Assembly: GCA_963921795.1 (NCBI GenBank)
Contig: OY997645.1
Coordinates: 22,604,918-22,668,917, forward strand
DNA length: 64,000 nucleotides
From: Nannobrachium achirus
Lineage: Eukaryota > Chordata > Actinopteri > Myctophiformes > Myctophidae
Direction of reading: 5' to 3'
Positions 1 through 29,235 of the stretch are shown here, piece by piece. The stretch's first letter is position 1, and each line of letters begins with the position of its first letter. A program made the position numbers and the translations under genes. The notes beneath the pieces were generated by a model. The model saw nothing but the letters and a program-made list of their open reading frames with translations. It did no database searches and was not told the DNA's origin.

Positions 1-14
1 GTGTGTGTGCGTGC

Positions 15-47
<33 letters not shown>

Positions 48-52
48 TGTGT
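1..52. repeat. (GT)n microsatellite
   Basis: Alternating GT with a few GC and AT interruptions, cut by the window edge. 53-341 holds nothing I recognise. Confidence 0.95.
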
Positions 53-341
53 CCCCTACTAATAAACCACCAAATGTCTGACTGTCCAATGTCTGATATA
101 CACGCATGCTGACATCACCGATACTAAACAGTGCCAAAATCTGGAGATAATTGACATCACTGATACCGTCGCTTGTACTGCGCATGCGTCAGTGCCATGG
201 TAACAGCCGCATGCTGAAACAGTGCCCAAATTTGGAGATGACTGACATCACTGATACGTCTGGGTTCTCCAACATATTACTTCTGAGACTCCTGTACGTT
301 CAATCCCTCATATACTGGGCACACCCCATAACATCATTTGG

Positions 342-477
<136 letters not shown>

Positions 478-796
478 GGTTTGTTAATAGTACCTAATAC
501 TAACATCTACTGTACACAATACATTCCCTGCCTCTGACTAGTGTCTGAAAGGACCTAACCTTTCGCTGTTGCATCCTGTTGACTCACCAGATTTCACTAT
601 TGTGCATGGCTCTATAAATAGCCCAACAATGGAATTTCAACTCGAACACATGGAATTGCAGGGTTGTTTTTATACCACGCTAGTTTATTGGCCTTTTCTG
701 TTACATCTCTAGGGCCTTAGTCCCAGGTTTTGCTCTACATACAGCAAAGTGCATTGATTAGACAGCAGTAGTAATAGTAGCAGTTACCATATAGTA

Positions 797-1479
797 CAGT
801 GGTTCCCAACCTTTTGTCCTTGCATCTGATACAAGCTGAGACCCTTACACATGCTTATAGAATGACTATTTTCTCAAAGTTTTGAGATTATGTAACCTTT
901 TTGAAAAATATATTTTCAAATAGATTTAAGACTATTTGTGACTATTTTTGACTGTATAATGACAAAGATGCAATTTTGTGCACCTTCTAAAGGTGATACA
1001 CCATGCATTTAAAAAGTATTTATGTCATATTGTTTATGTCCCAAAAACGTTTTTCAAAAGGTTTGAGGCTAAATTACCACTCCTGAATAGAGAGCCTCTC
1101 ATTTTTGAATGGCTCTCAGAGCATTTTCATCTGCAGTACACCTTTGGCCTGAACTGCGCCACCCCCCCAAAATCTTTTTGAAAAGATTTTTTTTTTCCAA
1201 AAACGGCCGTCGATGACGTCATCGACGGTAGAAAATCTGAACAGCCTGTTTTGAGAACCCGTGGGATGCTTTTAACCTCCGCCTTCCCAAAACCAGAGAA
1301 AGACACAACGGTCAGAAATGGGACTTTGTGAGGATAGAAGGTGCTAGTGGGACCTCCAAAAAAGGTTTTAAAATAGGAAAAGTGAAATTTCATGGTGTAT
1401 CACCTTTAAATGTTCTACGAAGGCCTCACGCTCAAGGAGTTCCACCAGGGGGGCCGGGAGCCCAGGTTGGGAATCACTG
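797..1479. mobile_element. hAT-type element with 8-bp target duplication
   Basis: Ends CAGTGGTTCCCAACC and GGTTGGGAATCACTG are inverted repeats. The flanks ATATAGTA at 789-796 and 1480-1487 are an exact 8-bp target duplication. No transposase frame. It contains another element at 987-1409. Confidence 0.9.
987..1409. mobile_element. Nested TTAA-type miniature element
   Basis: Terminal inverted repeats TAAAGGTGATACACCATG and CATGGTGTATCACCTTTA. The right flank is TTAA and the left is degenerate (CTAA). It lies inside the hAT copy and so inserted later. Confidence 0.75.
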
Positions 1480-2782
1480 ATATAGTAGATACTACCATTC
1501 ATACAGATGATTTCTCATGTTGCCATAAGAATCACTGGGTTACATTCATATGTCCGGGACTATAGAAGGACTTTTTGCAGTCATCAAGGCACAGGATTGA
1601 CAGTTCTATTCCAGTGTGAGAGTCAGTCCCTTCATTCAGTTAGCAGTTTATCATAGCTTTAGGAAGTAAAACAACTCCACTTAACCCCCCGTATATAATT
1701 AATTTCACGTCAAATAGCAGATCTACAAGCTCACAATGTATCACAACACGTTGTGAGCTTGTACCTGCCAAGTGGTCTCCTATTATGACATTCCCAGCTA
1801 GGGTTTATGTTGTTAAAACAATGAAAGGGGTTGCATTTTCAATCTAGCGTATGAGTCTTAGCATGGTGGTACTGTAAATCAGTTACAAATGGTGGTATAA
1901 AACTACTGTTTCTTTCCAACATCAAAACAGAAGAAATATGCCTGAATTATTTTCTCAAACTTTTTAACATAATGACTGTGTATGTACATTGTACAAAAGC
2001 TGCTTAGTCAAAAACAATTACAAACTGACACTACTGGAATACATTGTGTATCTTCTAGTAGTTACTATCTCCTCACATGCAACAACAATATAAAAATCAC
2101 GTTGAAATCGCCGTGGAAAAAGGGAAAGGTAGGGTAACTGTTTGGATGAGTCCCTTCAACATGGACTGACCCTCCAACATATGACGGATTGGTTTCCAGT
2201 AAGACTGATGGTTTCCAGTAGGATTCCGGCAGGCGAGGAGTTGGAACAGGGTGTCCAGTCAGAGGGGTTCGAGTGTCGTCAAGGGTCAAGGGTCAGATGG
2301 ACAAACGGGAGGCTCTCCAAGCTAGACGAGACAAACGTGATGATGAATAAATTGGGGTCACCAAATGTGCAGCTCTTCTTGCCACAGTGGCAGCCATAGG
2401 GCTGCAGCAATCAAATGTGTTAAAGTGTTGTGGGTTTCCACAGTTAATGACCATAGACTGCAGGCATTTCACATTTCAGCAACAGTGCATTTCAATCAGG
2501 AGGGAGAACTGTAGTTGAAATCATTCAACATGCTGATAAGTGGGTAGTTGTTTGCTTTCTGGTTCAGGTTAAGAATTACATACGGGTATTGTCGGGTAAA
2601 AACATGGCATGTTGGTTATGGCTGACCTTGCAGTACACAGCTGCAGCCAATCAAATTAATAATTAGATGTAGGTGTGCCAGTGTGCAAGCATTATACAGC
2701 TGACTACTGTACTGCTCACTACTGTCTATGCTTGCACAATGGCACAGCCATGACCGTGGTCACACCTAAATGTGATGCCAGG
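1480..2782. other. Intergenic stretch
   Basis: Apart from the hairpin at 1725-1762, I see no gene or recognised repeat here. Open frames of 74-88 codons show no family resemblance. Confidence 0.5.
1725..1762. repeat. Dispersed hairpin H1
   Basis: Arms ACAAGCTCACAA and TTGTGAGCTTGT around a 14-nt loop, preceded by TAGCAGATCT. First of the dispersed hairpin family. Confidence 0.85.
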
Positions 2783-2968
2783 GGCAGCAGTGGCTCAGGG
2801 GTATAAATGGGCGGTAGAGCGGCCAGAAGGGAACCATGAGGTTCCCAGTTCGATCCCGGGTTGGTGCCTTGCATGGTTTCCTCTGCCATCAGTGTATGAC
2901 TGTGTGTGTGAATTGTTGAATGTAAAGCACTTTGGTTAAAAAGCGCTATATAAATGCACCATTTACCA
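2783..2968 (+). mobile_element. tRNA-derived SINE
   Basis: A tRNA-like head with GGCGGTAGAGC and a B box GTTCGATCCC (2848-2857), then a body ending AAAGCGCTATATAAATGCA, typical of fish SINE tails. Confidence 0.82.
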
Positions 2969-3120
2969 TATTTTACCCTTCTGTAGTTTTTAACCTGTAC
3001 AGCAAAATAAACTAAAACTTTGGCCTAGGTTTCCAAGCCCCTTTTAGAAAGCATTTATACCAATGAAAGTGATTAATAATCCTGATCCCATTATTCAGTA
3101 AAATAAGGACAATCATTATT

Positions 3121-3320
<200 letters not shown>

Positions 3321-3330
3321 GTTGGGGGGT

Positions 3331-4296
3331 ACATCGGTGGAGGAGGAAGAAAGAAATTGTCCCCCAAATAAAAACAAACAAACATTCAAAGAAATGTAAA
3401 TAGGAATATCTCCTACAGCGAGCCACATATGCTTGACATACAGAGAGAGAGGGAACGAGGAGCCTGGCTTTGAAGATTACGATTATAATTATTACCATTA
3501 TCATCATCATCATCATCATCACCACTACTGTTGCCTTGGGAGAACGACGAGAGAATTTGTGAGATATGTGTTATTGTGGCTGCATCCAGCTGATCCCCCC
3601 CAGGTGCTGGCTGTGCTCATTGAAGTTATTTGCAGAAAGTGGAGCGACAGTTCCTGGTAAACAACCCGATACACCGTACAAATCCTCAGTGTTCATTCAG
3701 CTCTGAGAGCGTACAAACGGAACCTAATGGACCCGTTAAGAGCCTGAGGTTTTTTTTACTGTGTACAGAGCTTCTTTCCCCCACTCAGACAGAACACTTA
3801 AAAAACACTTCAGGTACCCAATAACAAGACATCCCGCCATGTACAAACCAAGGTCAACTAAAGACAGTATGAACTGTGCGGCGTTTATGCACCACACAGT
3901 TAATCTCGGGGTTAGATTCATATTTAAAATGTTACTCTATGTATGCAAGCACATTATTGTGGTTGCTTCTTTGGAGGTACCACTACCAACCAAAGCTTAT
4001 GAATGATGAGGTTATCTAATCATGTCATAACGAGGTGGTCATTTGAAACGAGGGTCGTGGCAACAGACTCCTCAGAAAACAGGGTTATCTTTTAATTAAG
4101 CCTGTTGCATTAACTTCAAACATAATGGCCACAGACAGCAAGGAGACTTCATCTCTCAGTCATTTCAGCCCTGATCCGTGTGATCTTTTACTGCCACCTG
4201 GTGGTAAAGGTGGAGAGTAAAAACATGGTGGCAGAGCAGGGACTTGCTCGGCCCCTTATTCAGCCCGGGAAAAAGAGTCAGAGAGGCCCTCATTGC
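3331..4296. other. Intergenic stretch
   Basis: Holds a short ATC trinucleotide run (3499-3520) and otherwise nothing I can name. Confidence 0.5.
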
Positions 4297-4328
4297 GCGC
4301 TATAGAGAGAGATCTCTCTCTATAGCGC
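4297..4328. repeat. 32-bp perfect palindrome
   Basis: Half-site GCGCTATAGAGAGAGA followed directly by its exact complement, with no spacer. Confidence 0.95.
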
Positions 4329-4472
4329 TGCTGCTCCTTAAAGGTTTGCCATTTCAGATCATGATAAGTGACAAGCCAGTGGGCCAATTTATATTTTGTC
4401 GTTGTCGGGTGGAAACCTTGTATGTCCAATACAGTTTGTTTTGTATTTATCATTTTAAAAATGATTTAAACT

Positions 4473-4568
4473 AGTGAAAACAGCCGATCTACAAGCACAC
4501 AACGCCTCGAAGCACACAACGCCTCGCGGTGCGAGGCGTTGTGTGCTTGTAGATCTGCTGTTTTCACT
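4473..4568. repeat. Dispersed hairpin H2
   Basis: Outer arms AGTGAAAACAG and CTGTTTTCACT, inner arms ACAAGCACACAACGCCTCG and complement. A 17-bp tandem duplication sits in the left arm. Wider inverted flanks (around 4400-4425 and 4638-4668) suggest a longer foldback. Confidence 0.88.
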
Positions 4569-4871
4569 ACTTTTGTGCGACGGCCTTGTGGATGAAGCAG
4601 GGCTTTGCTATGCGAAAAAAATGTATAAATTTGAAACGTGGAGATACGAGGTTTCTACCCGACAGTGACGATTTACTTTGTTGGCCGCCCAGCCTCCAAA
4701 ATGGAACCGACATTTTATTTTACATTTCTTCCTAATGGCCGGCCTGGACCGGCCAGGAATGAACCGGCCGTTCGGGAGTTGACCCGCTTTTCCCAATGGC
4801 CAGCACGTCCCTGTGGCAGAGAACAGTTTACCTGTGTAATGAATCACATCCTCAGCCTCGCCAGGGTTCAA

Positions 4872-21333
<16,462 letters not shown>

Positions 21334-22509
21334 TTTGTTACAATATATTCAGTAGAATGTAACAAGTAGGTTCTTAAAGGTGCAGGCAGTCTCCCCTAAT
21401 ATTAGAGCGCGACCCAGGGCATAGCTCTGTGATCACACACCACTGAGGTTATTTTTGTCTCCGGACTCCATCACCCTAGGATTGGTGGGCTGGCTTTTAC
21501 CCACCGGGGTGATTGGCAACTTCAGCTGTCCGTCGGCTCTTGAAGTTAGTTTGCAGTTACATGCAAAGTGCATATATGGACCGTCCGAAATAGACACCGG
21601 TGGTCACTTATCAGTCAGCATACTTACATAGACTCACAGTAGGCCAACGACAATTCAATAGTGTTTGTTACTAGGCTAGCCTACACTCTAAACGGTCTTT
21701 GTTTGTTCAAACCACATTATTGCAATTCTAGTTAAATTTCATAGGAAGGACAACCTATTTATCTTGGTAGATCCTAGCTACTTTCTACCTTGTGTCCCCC
21801 ACTGACTCTAAACTACATTACCCATGGTTCCATTCCACTTATCGCTGTAAACAAAATGAACACAACAAAGACAAAGGTCCTCACCTCAAGAGCCGCTCGG
21901 TATCAACAAAATTAATTTCACTTAGGCCTACCTACCTACACGTAAACAGAGATTGCAAGTAGGCTATTAAAGTACAATAATGACTCGGTCGGCATTAAAA
22001 GACGCAAGATGTTAAAATATGGCTTTTTAGCCATATTAATGACTCCGACTGCTTTCTTCAGCCGCAAGTTTGATTTCACGTGAGGCAAGAAACGCAACTC
22101 TCACATGCTCCGACCGTACATAATCACATATTAAAGTTTTTACTGTTAGTTCTGAGAAAATACAGCTTGTTGTAGCCTGTTTATATTTTTATGTAATAAT
22201 AATTTAAAAAAAACACCAGCCTTGAATACGTTTCGCGAACACACCACTAGGGGTCAGCCTTGCCCAGGAGCTCAAACGTCGGAGACTGGGAGAGGTGCCA
22301 GATCACTCCTCCTCAACAACATCTTTAGGCCTAGTAGAAGGCAATGGTATGATGTTGGGGTCATGTATTGCTGTTTGATAGGGGAAACACGTTCTTGTGT
22401 AATAGGCTAAATCATTTTTTGTATTATTCATTTTGGATATTTGGAAGGCAATCACACAAGTCACTTGAAACTGTTGAAAGACCACATAGAACATAGTTTA
22501 GCCTAGGAA
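21334..22509. other. SH3BGR upstream region
   Basis: Presumed promoter and 5'UTR of SH3BGR. I see no clear TATA box and no repeat I can name; the stretch from 21360 to 21640 is the most GC-rich part. Confidence 0.4.
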
Positions 22510-22960
22510 AATAACTATTATTGTTGTTGTCTCCACCAGCCGAAGGCTGAGGGAGAGTATGTTTTCCCCTCCGTCCGTCCGTCCGTGCGTGCGTCCGTGC
22601 GTCCTCGCAGTTTGTGAGCAGCTAATCTCAGTCACCGTTGGCCCGATCGCTGCCAAACTGAGCACACACACTCCCTGGATGCCAATCTAGAACCTCTGCC
22701 ACACATTTTTTCAAATCAGCCCCATGGTGGCGCTATAACAGGCCGATTTGTGTGGCCTGGTTGTTACCAGCTAATCTCCGGCGCCGTTGGCCCGATCGCT
22801 GCCAAACTGAGCACACACACTCCCTGGATGCTAATTCAGAACCTCTGCCCCACATTTTTTAAATCAGCCTCATGGTGGCGCTATAACAGGCCGATTTGTG
22901 TGACCTGGTGGAGACCTGTGCTCGGAAGAGCACTGCTTCTAGTTGTTATTGTTATCATTA
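22510..22960. repeat. Interspersed repeat with 152-bp tandem duplication
   Basis: Two near-identical units, about 22614-22763 and 22766-22915, share TTGGCCCGATCGCTGCCAAA and CATGGTGGCGCTATAACAGG. The same CATGGTGGCGCTATAACAGC occurs at 44821 in another repeat. A CCGTCCGTCCGT run precedes it. Confidence 0.8.
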
Positions 22961-23276
22961 TTATTATTTGACTGTTCATTCTTTACTGGCAGTGGCAACA
23001 TTTTGAAACCGGGATTTACAGGCGTAGGCCTATGTATTAGCCCAGGGGTCTTCAACAGGGGGTCCGGGACCCCTAGGGGGTCCCCAGAGTTACTATAGGG
23101 GGTCCTCCAAATCTTTGTGTGGTAGAAACATTTTTCTTATTTTTTTTATAGTAACCACTTGAACTATGGAGTATGGAGTGTTTTTGTATCAATATGTCAA
23201 AAGCAAAAAAATAAAAATCGAGAGAGAAAAAATAAAAACAGGGCAAAAAACTAGTGTCCTTATTCTGAGAACTTTA

Positions 23277-23355
23277 GCCAAAAATAGCAGATCTACAAGC
23301 TCACAACGCCTCGCGCTGCGAGGCTTTGTAAGCTTGTAGATCACCTATTTTTGGC
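23277..23355. repeat. Dispersed hairpin H7
   Basis: Near-perfect arms of about 36 bp: GCCAAAAATAG, then GATCTACAAGCTCACAACGC, mirrored after the centre CTCGCGCTGCGAG. Confidence 0.92.
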
Positions 23356-23427
23356 AAAGAGCTTTTTATAGAGGGGAAAAAGAGCAGACTAAATAGAGAA
23401 TGAAAGGTCAAGTTTAAGTATTGACAG

Positions 23428-24676
23428 TTAACTCTTTTAGTGCCACCCGTTCACCACTAGAGGGTGCCCCAGGTGCCAGAGAAAATCCCATAGAGATATG
23501 CTGGTATATGCAGAAGCCCTGCAGCCATGACTTGCCTGAACACTTTCCTTTGTGCATGTACAGGAAGAGGATGAAGTTAGCTTGAAGTTAGCTATTGGCT
23601 ACCAAGCATTTTAGAAGCCTTATTTTCGTCAACTTAGCCATGATTAAACCTTGCACACCTCATGCATGGGAAAAAAACAGAGAAGAATGAGCTCTAAAAA
23701 ATCCATTGGAGTGGATTTGTGCAGTTTGTTCACAGCTTTCAAACAAAAAAATCCGATTGGAAATCCGTTCAGGCATTCTTGAGATAATAGCCATTATGTT
23801 TTACACTGTTGTGAGCTTGGAGGTCTGCTACCTGAGTTGTATGGGGGTTGTATGGGGGTTAAACATGCAAAATCGCGATTGAAATCATGTTCACTAGATT
23901 TGATGGGGTCCAAAAAAATTTTTTTTTTTTTTTAAATCTTCAAAAAAAAAAAAATTTTTTTCTTCCAAAAACCGAATTTATTCGGTTTTGGCATTTCTTA
24001 ATACGTTTTAAAAAACCGAACTTTTTCGGTTTTGGCACTGGATGGATATTCCACTTTCAAAAAACTTTTTGTCATTGTATGGTCTAATCAGGCTTGTATG
24101 AACACCCTGGACAGTTTTTAATTTTCTTCATTCAGTATTTAGATATTTGATATAAAAGTTACCAGGCCCTCCAGGCTCAGGGCCTCTCCCACACACACTC
24201 ATTGTAACTTCAAACTCCATTTTAACCATGATAGATTCATTCAAAACACCCATTATTTTTTCTGTAGACTCATACTACCCTCCTGATACATGAGCAGGCT
24301 GTGTTTTTTCCATAAAGTTTTTATAAATTATTATTGTATTAACTTTTTTCCATTTTCCCAAAGAATTATTAAAAATACATGAAAAATGTTATGGAATAAA
24401 CACGGCCTGCTCACGTATTAAGAGGGTAGTATGAGTCACCAGAAAACATAATGGGTGTTTTGAATGAATCTATCATGGTTAAAATGGAGTTTGAAGTTAC
24501 AATGAGTGTGTGTGGGGAGAGGCCCTGAGCCTGGAGGGCCTGGTAACTTTTATATCAAATATCTAAATACTGAATGAAGAAAATTAAAAACTGTTCAGGG
24601 TGTTCATACAAGCCTGATTAGACCATACAATGACAAAAAGTTTTTTTGAAAGTGGAATATCCCTTTAAGTGGTTAA
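23428..24676. mobile_element. TTAA element with twin palindromes, copy 1
   Basis: Starts TTAACTCTTTTAGTGCC. Toward the right end it carries two palindromes with cores CCGAA and TTCGG (centres about 23978 and 24022) and then GGCACT. After the nested foldback the end is TTAAGTGGTTAA. Most of 23430-23900 matches 63400-63860 on the opposite strand. Confidence 0.75.
24042..24668. mobile_element. Foldback element with ~280-bp arms
   Basis: Left arm from GGATATTCCACTTTCAA, right arm ending TTGAAAGTGGAATATCC before CTTTAA. The arms match through GGCCCTCCAGGCTCAGGG and its complement, leaving a short AT-rich centre near 24330-24385. Non-coding. Confidence 0.88.
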
Positions 24677-24830
24677 ATATCTGAAAACACAAACTGACAT
24701 GAATCCAAAATACACTGATGATTGTGCTGTCAAACAATGAAACTATATGGAATCTATGAACAGGTTGTGTTCATCTCTTCATCTCTCTCTCAACTAAGGG
24801 GTCCTTGGCCTGAAAACTTTGAAGACTATA

Positions 24831-27440
24831 TTGGTCCAAAACAAGCTTTTGTCAACTAGACAACTACAATATTTTGTCTATAGGGTCTTGTTCCAAATAT
24901 GAGTTAATTTGTTGATGAACAATTCCAGAACATTATGACAAACACATTGTGAATGCTGCTTTAGGTTGGAAATTCCTTTCGATGTTCAAATTAACTTTTC
25001 TTTCTTTATTAATTAATTTTAATACAATCTTTCATTTTGTTCTCATCCAGAGGGAAGCGACTCTGGATTCATGTCTGTGAAACAGCGAGCAGAGACTAAT
25101 CTACAGAATGAAAATAAGAAAAGGGGAGTTGGTGATGGCAATGCTGCTGGCTACATACTATAGGAGGAGGAGGACCATACAGTTCAAGAGATGACAGACA
25201 ACCAGATGCACTACCACAAAACACGGCCAAAGACAAGTAAAGAAAAGATTATTGTAACGTATTCATGGAGATGGACTGAGGACTCAATGACGTTTCTCAC
25301 CCTAGTCCAATTAATACCTTCTTGCCATTTCATTTTAGGAGTGTGCATGCCATTGCAAAAAATGTGGTCAGATTTGGTCTGGCAGCGCTCAGTTGTGATT
25401 GGATTTCACTCCCCCCGAAGTAGTGAGGGACCAATCAGGGCCCAGTATACAGTATAAATATGTCCGGCTTTATCACCAGAGGCATTTCTTTCAATCCATC
25501 CCTTGGAAATGCAGGTTCCATAGCCTATAGAGATTCCAGACTAATATCTACGCATTGATATTAGCCTGGCCATGCCAGGCGAGTGTGGCAGTGTTTTTGA
25601 GTAAAGTAATTTTTTTTTATCACATAATATGTAGCACTTGGCTATATGAGCTGGGCTAAAACTTAATCCTAATTAGTAGCATCTGTGTATTTCTCCTGTA
25701 CACTGCATGTGCATACACATATAAACCCATATTGCTTACCCTGTATAACTAAAGGGAACATTTCCAAGCACATCAGGCAGACCCCTATGCACATCAGGCA
25801 GACAAACCCCTATGCAACAAGCCACGAAGCCCACTGTTCAATCAATCAAGCCCCATGAAGGTCTGAAGCACACTATGGAAGCACACCATGCACTGCATCA
25901 AGGAACTGAGCAGCCAGGTGTGGGGCTACAGCAGCAGCTGTGCAAGACAGACCCAGCATTACCACAGGATGGCACTGCAGCACGTCCAAGACTCAAAAAC
26001 GCCTTGGCGGGATCTTTGGCACATTGTGTTCTTTACCCGTATTGTCCCTTTCTTTTACAATCTATTCAAGATCACTGCTGGGTTACAGCTACATACATTA
26101 TTTGTTTTGGCGCCATCCCCTACACGCCAGAAATGAAAGCTTTATTTCGGAACAATATTTTTTCTGGGTTAGCCCCTCACTCCAGTGCACTGTCCAAGAA
26201 TCCATGTATTTAAGGGTCTTAGGCAACAAACAATAACAGTGTATTTCTTACCTACATTGACTGTAATTTCCCCCCAGAATCTATTAACACAATAATCTCC
26301 TTAACACCTGTTTGATAACTACCTATTTTTAATGCAGATTAAAAACTTCCAAAATACTATAAATCTATTTTGGACAAACACATTCACTGGTTGACATTTC
26401 AGTTTCTCTAAAAATAGAGGATCAGTTTTAGAAAACTTCAGCCGTGGACTTACATTAGGCTACTGCATTGCCCGAAGAAAGCCAAACAAAAATACATTTT
26501 ATTCGTATGTATGTACTGTACACAAGATGTAAGAAAACGCACAACCTTGAACCTTACTTTGTTTAAAAAAGGCCAACCTCACTGTCATCTATTGTCAGGG
26601 GAAAACATGTTGTCCTTCCAAATAGTGGATGTCACTTTGAGACAACCAACTTCAAATGCTTCCTCCACTTTTTCATGTCACACTTTTGACTCGCTCCTCT
26701 GTCTCTTGCACCCAGTAGTCCTCACCAAGCACAACAACAAGGTTGCAATGCAAGTGAGTCAGAGTCCGATGCAAGAGCCTGGCCAGGAAGAGTTACTGTT
26801 CAAAAAACAACAATCTGCAGTACCCGTGGCTGCTCAGCCAGAAGCACAGAGAGCCTGTTGGACAGAGAGGTGACTCAAAGGCAGGCTGGAGGTCACTGCC
26901 GAACTGAACAGGAAGATCATGAGGATGCACTGTAAAGTCACATAATTTGTTGAGGAGCATTTTCTGCAAGTAAGACACATTGGAGTGGGATGAGTAGAGA
27001 TTGGGTGTGATGTGGCAAAAGACAATAAAATGAACACAGGCCATTTTGCTCATAATTCATATGGGGTGGTTAAGAAAATGTCCCCCCGGCCCCCTTCCTG
27101 TTTGTTTTACAAATAGAACCCTGCTTAAGTGTAGGCTATAAAGTATGCTACATGTATTTTTGGTTTTCCTTTGAATAGGATATGGAGTAAGGAACCACAA
27201 TATTTACGTCTGCAGATTTCAGACAGAAGAAAAAGGTACAGACATAACTGACAAGCTAATTGTATTGGTATTATACTTCCATGATGAGCATGATCCAATT
27301 AGTTTTCACTAAGCCAATAATTCGAGGAGACTCTTTGTCTCCATAGGGAACAAAGCAGGCTCCTGTGTCTCCATAGGGAACCACTGCAGGTCATCAAAGT
27401 ATTGGCTTAGGAATGCGACAAAAACAAAAGAATATGCATG
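24831..27440. other. Intergenic stretch between SH3BGR and GET1
   Basis: No gene recognised. A TATA-type promoter-like group lies at 25396-25461 with three moderately long open frames after it (25812-26236). None resembles a protein I know. Confidence 0.4.
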
Positions 27441-27454
27441 AATTCAAGTCTTCA

Positions 27455-27802
27455 TGGGCCTTAAAGGAGTGCAAATCCCTAGCCTCCTTCAAAATTGGTC
27501 TGAAAAGTCACCTTCAGGCGGCTGCTACTCGAGACTTGTAAATAGACTAAGCCCCCATGTTTTCACCCCCCTCCCCCCCTTTTCAGCTTTTGTAATTGAT
27601 GTTATTATATGCAAAGTACTCTGTTCTATCCGTCTGTCTTTCAACGTTTAAGAGATACATAAAGTGGTTCCTGTGTAAATAAGCCATAAAGCTTACTAGG
27701 ATCTCCTTTTAGTTTTAGTTGTACCGGTGATTTGTGCTGTAATGAAACCGTACTTTTTCCTATTGCAAACTTCTAATAAATTCTTCAATCAATCAATCAA
27801 GG
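27455..27802 (+). mobile_element. L2-type LINE 3' fragment
   Basis: Starts with a CTCCTTCAAAATTGGTCTGA stretch like the end of fish L2 ORF2, and ends AACTTCTAATAAATTCTTCA followed by AATC repeats. The same tail is at 42066-42136. Confidence 0.7.
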
Positions 27803-28056
27803 GGGTGTGGAATCGATAGGAAATGTTATTTTGGGGGTGAACTATCCCTTTAAGATTTTGAAATTGTATTTAGGCCTTTTCCAGTTGTTGAACCTGCATT
27901 TTTCTGTTTAGCTTAATTCAAAGACTAGAGGACCCCCCCCCCCCTGAATATCACAACAAGATGGAGGTGATTGAGATGACATGCATATACGCCAAGTGAA
28001 AAAAAAATGTCTCACATGGCAGTATTTTATCTAAACAGCAATCCAAACCAGGAGTA

Positions 28057-28330
28057 ACCTGATGAACAAGCTGTTTGGATTTGGGGGTTGGGCAGATAGG
28101 CCTGAGGGCAATCAAACAGAATTGACATGTAGCCAATAGCCATATGAATGTAGCAGAGCCTAATCATCTGTCTGAAACACTACATTTAATTTTTTTTATT
28201 ATTTACCTGATGAACAAGCTGTTTGGATTTGGGGGTTGGGCAGATAGGCCTGATGGCAATCAAACAGAATTGACATGTAGCCATATGAATGTAGCAGAGC
28301 CTAATCATCTGTCTGAAACACAAATTTTGT
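28057..28330. repeat. Two tandem ~149-bp units
   Basis: Both units contain TGATGAACAAGCTGTTTGGA and GTAGCAGAGCCTAATCATCT with few differences. Confidence 0.85.
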
Positions 28331-28411
28331 TTTAATTATTATATATGTGGCGGAGAGAGTCGCAGCCCCAGCCTGAAGCCTCAAAAGTCTAGTATCTGCT
28401 CTCATTCCATA

Positions 28412-28512
28412 GGGACGTCTCTTTGGAGTAATGGTTAAGATATTGGACTTACACGTGGGAGACCCGGGTTCGAAGCCGAGTGGGGAGGTTCGGACCACCT
28501 CCATTACATATA
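28412..28512 (+). mobile_element. tRNA-like SINE head
   Basis: GGAGTAATGGTTAAGATATT resembles an A box region and GGTTCGAAGCC (28467-28477) a B box. It does not fold as an intact tRNA with paired acceptor ends. Tail is TA-rich. Confidence 0.6.
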
Positions 28513-29235
28513 TATATATAAATAATTCTGAACATTGCACAATAGTGTAATTTTTTCCCACCAGTCATTGAGTGCTTCCCTTTATTTCCATGTATTTGTC
28601 ATTTTTATTTACGTACACAAGCATTTAGAAAACAAATGTCAAATTAGCACATTCAACAAAAGAAATATTAGAACATAATTATCATCACAAAACAATGGAG
28701 TTCAGATCACATTATTGAATGGCCATTTGTGCAAAGGCCCCAGACAGCATGCCATACTTTGTTATTTAGCACATACTATATAGCATTGAAGTTAAAAAAT
28801 AAACATGTATGTAACATTAAATAAAAACAAGTAAGTACCAGATATATTGACAGAGTGAATATATTTCATTCAATCACTTAATATAAATTAAATTATGATG
28901 ACTGTGGATAATTCCGACAAATTTCTTAGCTTGATGCCTCTTGTTCAAATGCCTGAGGAACTCTGCCTTTATTTACATTTTGAGAACACACCTTGAGTCT
29001 ATATTTGTATTGTTTTGTTTTTAGATGTGTCTCGCTTGTAATTATTTTTGCAACTGCAATTTTTGGAAAGATAATTTCACACAATCTTTTACACCTGTAA
29101 ACTTGGGATGTGACAATGTTGAAGTAACTTCCAGTTTTGTGTAACTTCAATTAAGTATTAAGTACTGCATTACAAAACAACTGCAAATATATCATCTGGG
29201 AATGATATTGAATAAAATGATAACCAGTTGGATAC
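28513..29235. other. GET1 3' flank
   Basis: AT-rich, no repeat recognised; probably includes the GET1 3'UTR. Confidence 0.4.

Larger units (their letters stand above)
23042..24830. mobile_element. hAT-like element with nested insertions
   Basis: Starts CAGGGGTCTTCAAC as in 11032 and ends near TTTGAAGACTAT. Inside it lie hairpin H7 (23277-23355), a TTAA element (23428-24676) and, in that, a large foldback (24042-24668). The right boundary is uncertain. Confidence 0.6.

Noticed and set aside
28432..28512. Functional tRNA gene
   Set aside because: A and B boxes are present but acceptor and anticodon stems do not pair; better explained as a SINE.
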